The notes beneath the pieces were generated by a model, which worked only from the letters and a program-made list of their open reading frames with translations, made no database searches and was not told where the DNA came from. From Synechococcus sp. JA-3-3Ab (lineage in GTDB: Bacteria > Cyanobacteriota > Cyanobacteriia > Thermostichales > Thermostichaceae), in assembly GCF_000013205.1 (NCBI RefSeq), contig NC_007775.1, positions 496,001 through 560,000 of the forward strand: a DNA stretch of 64,000 bases. Reading direction: 5' to 3'. The number at the start of each line of letters is the position of its first letter. Within the stretch, counting starts at the first letter, position 1. The translations under genes were made by a program, and so were the position numbers. Positions 59,611 to 64,000 of this stretch are shown one piece after another.

Positions 59611-60906
59611 ATGTTTATCGCGGTTGTCGGTCTTAGCCATCGCACAGCTCCTGTGGAGATCCGGGAGCGCCTCAGCATTCCCGAGGCCGAGGTGGGGGAG
59701 CGGATCCAGCAGCTCCGTGCCCACCCCCACATTGAGGAAGCGGCGATCCTCAGCACCTGTAACCGGCTGGAGGTCTACATCGTCACTCCAGAAATGGAAA
59801 GTGGTGTCCGACAGACGATGCAGTTCTTGGCCGAGGCGAAAGGGATCCCGCTGCCCCAACTGCGCCCGCACCTGTTTACGCTGCTCTACCAGGATGCGGT
59901 GACGCACCTGATGCGGGTGGCCGCCGGGCTGGACAGCTTGGTATTAGGGGAAGGGCAGATCCTGTCGCAAGTGAAAAAAGCGCAGCAACTGGGCCAGGCC
60001 TGCAACGGCATGGATCGCATCCTCAACCGCCTCTTCAAGGCGGCCATCACCGCCGGCAAGCGCATCCGCACCGAGACGGGGATCGGCACTGGCGCCATGT
60101 CCATCAGCTCGGCAGCGGTGGAGTTGGCCTTGCAGGAGCAGGGATCCCTTTCTCAGGGCAAGGTGACCGTGGTGGGGGCGGGGAAAATGGCTCGCCTGTT
60201 GGTGCAGCACCTCTTGGCCAAAGGGGCGGTGGATATCACCGTGGTCAACCGCTCCTTGGAGCGGGCAGAAGCGCTGGCCAAGCAATTTGAGCAGCCAATT
60301 CAAGTATTGCCTTGGGAGTCGCTGCTGAGTAGCATAGCGGAGTCCAACCTGGTCTTCACCAGCACCGGCGCCACCCAGCCCATCCTCACCTACGAGCAAC
60401 TGGCGGGGGTGCTGCAGCCGGATCAGCCGCTGCTGTTGGTGGACATCTCGGTGCCCCGCAACATCGATCCCGGCGTGGAAAAGCTAAGAGGGGTACAGGT
60501 GTTCAACGTGGATCACCTCTCCCGTATCGTGGAAGAAAACCGCGCCCAACGGCAAAAGCTGGCCCTGGCCGCCGAAGCCTTGGTGGAAGAAGAAGTAGAA
60601 CAGTTTATGGAGTGGTGGCGCTCCTTGGAGACGGTGCCCACCATTTCCAGCCTGCGCCACAAGGTGGAGTCCATCCGCGAGCAGGAGATGGAAAAAGCCC
60701 TCTCCCGCCTGGGCAAAGACTTCGCCGAAAAGCACCTGGAGGTCATCGAGGCGCTCACCCGCGGCATTGTCAACAAGATCCTGCATGATCCCATGGTGCA
60801 ACTGCGGGCCCAGCGGGACATCGAGGCGCGGCGCAGGGCTATGCAAATTCTGCAGGAGCTGTTTAACCTCGATCCAATGCCGTTTCAGGCGCAGCAGGAG
60901 CGCTAG
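59611..60906 (+). CDS. hemA: Glutamyl-tRNA reductase
   Basis: The first committed enzyme of tetrapyrrole synthesis; it reduces glutamyl-tRNA to glutamate-1-semialdehyde. The 431-residue protein has the start [19 protein letters not shown], the catalytic Cys in [11 protein letters not shown] (about residue 50), the NADPH motif [15 protein letters not shown] and a C-terminal dimerisation helix region. The frame opens at 59587, but the ATG at 59611 behind GGAGAGG is correct. It supplies heme, bilins and chlorophyll. Confidence 0.96.
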   Translation: MFIAVVGLSHRTAPVEIRERLSIPEAEVGERIQQLRAHPHIEEAAILSTCNRLEVYIVTPEMESGVRQTMQFLAEAKGIPLPQLRPHLFTLLYQDAVTHLMRVAAGLDSLVLGEGQILSQVKKAQQLGQACNGMDRILNRLFKAAITAGKRIRTETGIGTGAMSISSAAVELALQEQGSLSQGKVTVVGAGKMARLLVQHLLAKGAVDITVVNRSLERAEALAKQFEQPIQVLPWESLLSSIAESNLVFTSTGATQPILTYEQLAGVLQPDQPLLLVDISVPRNIDPGVEKLRGVQVFNVDHLSRIVEENRAQRQKLALAAEALVEEEVEQFMEWWRSLETVPTISSLRHKVESIREQEMEKALSRLGKDFAEKHLEVIEALTRGIVNKILHDPMVQLRAQRDIEARRRAMQILQELFNLDPMPFQAQQER

Positions 60907-61018
60907 GGATCCCCAGGGGGTGAAGTGGGGTCAGGTGTTGAAGAATTGTAACAGCTCTCTCATCTCAGGGGGAGAGCTGCCCTTAGGATACAAAACGTAA
61001 GCGCTGGGAGTTGGGGGC

Positions 61019-61126
61019 ATGTTCGGACAGTACGAAGTGTTTGTGCAGTTGCTGCTGTTGGCCTTGATCGTCCTGGCAGGGCCAGCGGTCATTCTGCTGC
61101 TTTACCTGCGCGGCGCCGATATGTAG
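61019..61126 (+). CDS. psb30: Photosystem II small subunit Psb30 (Ycf12)
   Basis: A 35-residue single-span protein, MFGQYEVFVQLLLLALIVLA then GPAVILLLYLRGADM. The pattern of a QL start to the helix, LALIVLAGPAVI and an LLxxRG end matches Psb30/Ycf12, which sits at the edge of photosystem II near PsbE and PsbK. The length fits, and a GGGAG/GGGGG-type site precedes the ATG. It lies between hemA and typA on the same strand. PsbK- or PsaM-like small subunits are less likely alternatives. Confidence 0.8.
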   Translation: MFGQYEVFVQLLLLALIVLAGPAVILLLYLRGADM

Positions 61127-61309
61127 GCGAGCCAGGCTGGTTGCCGGCGCAGTTGACAGAACCCCCTGAGCAGCCCCTGTCGGCATCGACCAGGGAGTTC
61201 GCCTTGTTTCTTTGTTATCTCTTAATGTAACGCTTCTTTGCGCTACAGTTATAGAGACAGCCCTAGGGCAAACTCGCCTGTAGGGCAATACTTTATGGGT
61301 TGATTATTT

Positions 61310-63127
61310 ATGTCACTCCCCATCCGCAACGTCGCCATCATCGCCCACGTCGACCACGGCAAAACCACACTTGTGGACGCCCTGTTGCGCCAGGCGGGCA
61401 CCTTCCGCGAGGGAGAAGACATTCCCGCCTGCGTGCTGGACTGCAACACGCTGGAGCGGGAGCGGGGCATCACCATCCTGGCCAAAAATACAGCCGTCCG
61501 CTACGGCGAAACCCTGATCAACATTGTCGATACCCCCGGCCACGCCGACTTCGGCGGGGAGGTGGAGCGGGTGCTGGGCATGGTGGAGGGCTGTCTGTTG
61601 GTTGTGGACGCCAACGAAGGCCCGATGCCGCAAACCCGCTTTGTGCTGCGCAAGGCGTTGGAAAAAGGCCTGCGCCCGCTCGTAGTGGTCAACAAAATCG
61701 ACCGCCCTCGCGCCGAGCCCTACAAAGTTGTCGACAAGGTTCTGGATCTGTTTTTGGAGCTGGGGGCAGACGAAGACCAGTGCGATTTCCCTTACCTCTT
61801 TGCCTCGGGGCTGCAGGGCTTTGCCCTGGAAGAAGCCGACCTGAAAGCCTTTTTGGAAGGGAGGTACAGCGGCCCCTTGGACATGAAGCCCCTCTTTGAA
61901 GCCATCCTCAAGCATGTCCCACCGCCGATTGGGGATCCGGCCAAGCCGCTGCAACTACAGGTCACCACGCTGGAGTACTCGGAGTACTTGGGCCGGATCG
62001 TGATCGGCAAGATCCACAACGGCACCATCCGCCTTGGGGATCAGTTGGCGGTGGTCAAAGAAGATGGGTCGATTGCCAAGGGCAAGGTAACCAAGCTGTT
62101 TGGCTTCCAGGGCTTGCAGCGTGTTGAGCTGACCGAGGCTACTGCCGGCCATATCGTCGCCGTGGCGGGGTTTGCCGAGGCCAACATCGGCTACACCCTC
62201 ACCTCTCCCGAAAACCCGCAGGCCCTGCCGCTCATTAAGGTGGACGAGCCGACGTTGCAGGTGATGATCTGCGTCAACGACTCTCCCTTTGCCGGCCAGG
62301 AGGGCACCTTTGTTACTTCGCGGCAATTGCGGGAGCGCCTGCTGCGGGAGCTAGAAACCAACGTGGCGCTGCGGGTGGAAGAAACCGACTCCCCCGATTG
62401 CTTTTTGGTCTCCGGGCGGGGCGAGCTGCACCTGGGCATTTTGCTGGAGACCATGCGGCGGGAGGGCTACGAGTTTCAGGTGGGGCAGCCGAAGGTGATC
62501 TTCCGCGAGGTAAATGGCCAGCCCTACGAGCCCTACGAGTGCTTGGTGCTGGATGTGCCGGAATCCACGGTGGGCGCCTGCATTGAACGGCTGGGGCAGC
62601 GGCGGGGAGAGATGCAGAACATGATGGTAGGCGCGGACGGACGGGCCCAGTTGGAGTTTGTCATCCCGGCCCGAGGGCTGATCGGCTTCCGCAGCGAGTT
62701 CATCCGCATTACCCGCGGCGAGGGGATCATGAGCCACAGCTTTTTGGAGTACCGTCCCCTGACGCCGGGGATCGAGACCCGCCGCAACGGCGTGCTGATC
62801 GCCTTTGAAGAGGGGGTGGCCACCACCTATGCCCTGAAAAATGCGGAAGACCGAGGGGTGTTCTTTATTACGCCAGGTACCCGCGTTTACAAGGGCATGA
62901 TCGTGGGCGAGCACAACCGGCCGCAGGACTTGGAGTTGAACGTCTGTAAAACCAAGCAACTGACCAACCATCGCGCTGCCGGCGGGGAGGAGCTGGTGCA
63001 TTTGCAGGCGCCGGTGGAGATGAACCTGGAGCGGGCGCTGGAGTACATCGGCGAGGACGAGCTGGTGGAGGTTACACCGAAGTCGGTGCGGCTGCGCAAG
63101 GCGCAGTTGACGGCCTCTCGCCGCTAG
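61310..63127 (+). CDS. typA: Ribosome-associated GTPase TypA/BipA
   Basis: A 605-residue translational GTPase needed under cold and other stress, and for ribosome assembly. The G motifs are [33 protein letters not shown] and [12 protein letters not shown]. The EF-G-like domain II and the TypA-specific C-terminal domain ([20 protein letters not shown] and after) are present. The ATG at 61310 gives [17 protein letters not shown]. It is probably transcribed on its own; the 180-bp leader region shows no clear terminator for psb30. Confidence 0.97.
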   Translation: MSLPIRNVAIIAHVDHGKTTLVDALLRQAGTFREGEDIPACVLDCNTLERERGITILAKNTAVRYGETLINIVDTPGHADFGGEVERVLGMVEGCLLVVDANEGPMPQTRFVLRKALEKGLRPLVVVNKIDRPRAEPYKVVDKVLDLFLELGADEDQCDFPYLFASGLQGFALEEADLKAFLEGRYSGPLDMKPLFEAILKHVPPPIGDPAKPLQLQVTTLEYSEYLGRIVIGKIHNGTIRLGDQLAVVKEDGSIAKGKVTKLFGFQGLQRVELTEATAGHIVAVAGFAEANIGYTLTSPENPQALPLIKVDEPTLQVMICVNDSPFAGQEGTFVTSRQLRERLLRELETNVALRVEETDSPDCFLVSGRGELHLGILLETMRREGYEFQVGQPKVIFREVNGQPYEPYECLVLDVPESTVGACIERLGQRRGEMQNMMVGADGRAQLEFVIPARGLIGFRSEFIRITRGEGIMSHSFLEYRPLTPGIETRRNGVLIAFEEGVATTYALKNAEDRGVFFITPGTRVYKGMIVGEHNRPQDLELNVCKTKQLTNHRAAGGEELVHLQAPVEMNLERALEYIGEDELVEVTPKSVRLRKAQLTASRR

Positions 63128-63137
63128 CGGTCGGCTC

Positions 63138-64000
63138 CTACCGTCGCAGGTAGAAGCGCAGGTTGGGAAAAGAGAAGGCCCCCCAGACGCCGAACAAGAC
63201 GACTCCCAGGCCGAACAACGCCAGCCACAGGCGGGGACGGCTGTGGAGCTGCTGGGATCCCGCCTGGACGTAGGCCAGATCCACCCAGGCGGTGTTGCCG
63301 CGGCGGAACCAGCCCACCACCTTGACGCGCTGACCCATGAGGGCGCGGAGCCGCTTCAGGCCGGAAAAGACATTGCCCACCGGCCCCAGGGAAGAGGTGA
63401 AGCGCAGCGGCATCAGCCCAGTGGCATCTTGCAGCTTCAGCTCTGCCCCCAGTTGGTAGCCAGCCTGTCCCAGCCCCACCAATTCCCCCTCCAACTCCAC
63501 CGGCTGGCTGCGGCAGGGATCCGCCTCGGGATCGGCCAGCAAGTGCAGCACATCGGTCGGCTGGGGCGACAGGGATCCGCGGTACATCAAGACCGCCTTG
63601 GATCCCAGGCCCAGGCCATAGCCCACCACCGCTGTTGCCGCAATCACCTTGGGATCGAGGCGATCTGGCAGCGCCAGATAGAGGATCAGCCCCAGGAGCC
63701 AGCCAATTACCATCCCGCTCACTTCGGCAGCATAGATAGCCAGATCCAGCCAGAAGCGGCTTTGCAGACGGGCCCCATCCAACTTGGGTCCGGATCCCAG
63801 GCTCAACTCTGGCAGCAGGCGCAGCCGTTGGGCATACCCCGCCAAGACCTGGAAGCGGTGCCCCAGCAACGGATGGCTGGAGTTGACCTGCATCCAGCGG
63901 GCCCAGGGGTTGAGCTGATCCCAGAGAAAGACTTGGCCGGCTTGGGCGGGATCCCGCAGGCGGCTGGCGGCACTGGCGGCGGCGGTGGTTTTGAAGTCCA
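63138..64000 (-). CDS. M48-type metalloprotease-like membrane protein, 5' end outside the window
   Basis: About 287 residues of the C-terminal part. The segment near the window edge reads AASRLRDPAQAGQVFLWDQL then NPWARWMQVNSSHPLLGHRF, the substrate-side region that follows the zinc site in HtpX/M48 peptidases. Two membrane helices come next (about GMVIGWLLGLILYLALP and AVVGYGLGLGSKAVLMY), followed by a soluble OB-like domain (PVELEGELVGLGQAGYQLGA) and a final membrane helix. The HExxH motif would lie beyond 64000, so the protease call is inferred. It converges on typA with an 11-base gap. Confidence 0.72.
   Translation of the reverse strand, partial: DFKTTAAASAASRLRDPAQAGQVFLWDQLNPWARWMQVNSSHPLLGHRFQVLAGYAQRLRLLPELSLGSGPKLDGARLQSRFWLDLAIYAAEVSGMVIGWLLGLILYLALPDRLDPKVIAATAVVGYGLGLGSKAVLMYRGSLSPQPTDVLHLLADPEADPCRSQPVELEGELVGLGQAGYQLGAELKLQDATGLMPLRFTSSLGPVGNVFSGLKRLRALMGQRVKVVGWFRRGNTAWVDLAYVQAGSQQLHSRPRLWLALFGLGVVLFGVWGAFSFPNLRFYLRR

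Noticed and set aside
61019-61126. Tiny gene as PsaM or PsbX
   Set aside because: The helix pattern LALIVLAGPAVI followed by LRG fits Psb30 better than the PsaM or PsbX sequences I remember.
1-64000. CRISPR arrays, tRNA or rRNA genes
   Set aside because: I found no regularly spaced direct repeats with spacers, no tRNA T-arm/anticodon pattern and no rRNA-like stretch in the gaps.

Overview
The window is cyanobacterial chromosome. It carries photosystem I genes (psaC, psaD), the photosystem II small subunit psb30, ndhD, menB, ccmP, a phycobilisome linker, a cyanobacterial-type gshA, a class II fructose/sedoheptulose bisphosphatase and several families seen only in cyanobacteria. The DNA is GC-rich, crowded with the palindrome GGGATCCC (a HIP1-like iterated octamer), and PsaC has an unusual one-residue insertion. 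From memory this fits the early-branching thermophilic hot-spring Synechococcus of the JA-3-3Ab / JA-2-3B'a type; the strain assignment is inference.

Layout. 0.4-8 kb: hppD, a CheY-like regulator, gpsA, an epoxide-hydrolase-like protein, gcvH, an FHA-GGDEF cyclase, and a ugd-uxs pair making UDP-glucuronate and UDP-xylose. 8-21 kb: a CDF transporter, gene remnants, an HNH nuclease, ruvA-nadD, psaC, small membrane proteins, ccmP, a proA paralogue without its catalytic Cys, a PIG-V-like mannosyltransferase paired with an FAD oxidoreductase, and gshA. 21-22.2 kb: a decayed TnpB-type IS200/IS605 element cutting the 3' end of a CPA-type antiporter. 22-29.4 kb: antiporter, DUF1997, hisIE, a deacetylase-glycosidase fusion, a CpcD-domain protein, DUF4079. 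29.4-31.2 kb: a graveyard holding a solo IS right end, a defence-type helicase fragment, an IS630 fragment and a beta-propeller lipoprotein pseudogene split by a 280-bp IS derivative. 31-42 kb: half-length cobN, rbp, valS, a merR plus CopZ-like operon, cdsA, pdhA, ndhD.

42-47 kb holds the most distinctive functional cluster: a [2Fe-2S] protein, two V4R-domain proteins, two phycobilisome-globin-like proteins (one keeping the bilin-attachment Cys motif) and a small protein split by a one-base frameshift, with a phycobilisome linker gene divergent from them. It resembles the Synechocystis slr0144-slr0152 photosystem II assembly (PAP) operon. 47-64 kb: an orphan NMT1-type binding protein, a cobA-hemD fusion, menB, polA, glutaredoxin, a ureohydrolase-like protein without metal ligands, psaD, 2-Cys peroxiredoxin, FBP/SBPase, hemA, psb30, typA and the 3' part of an M48-type protease.

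The best candidate for an undescribed system is the set of four dispersed IS200/IS605 right ends. They keep the hairpins expected of a TnpB omega-RNA, while the only tnpB in the window is broken. No tRNA, rRNA or CRISPR array was found.
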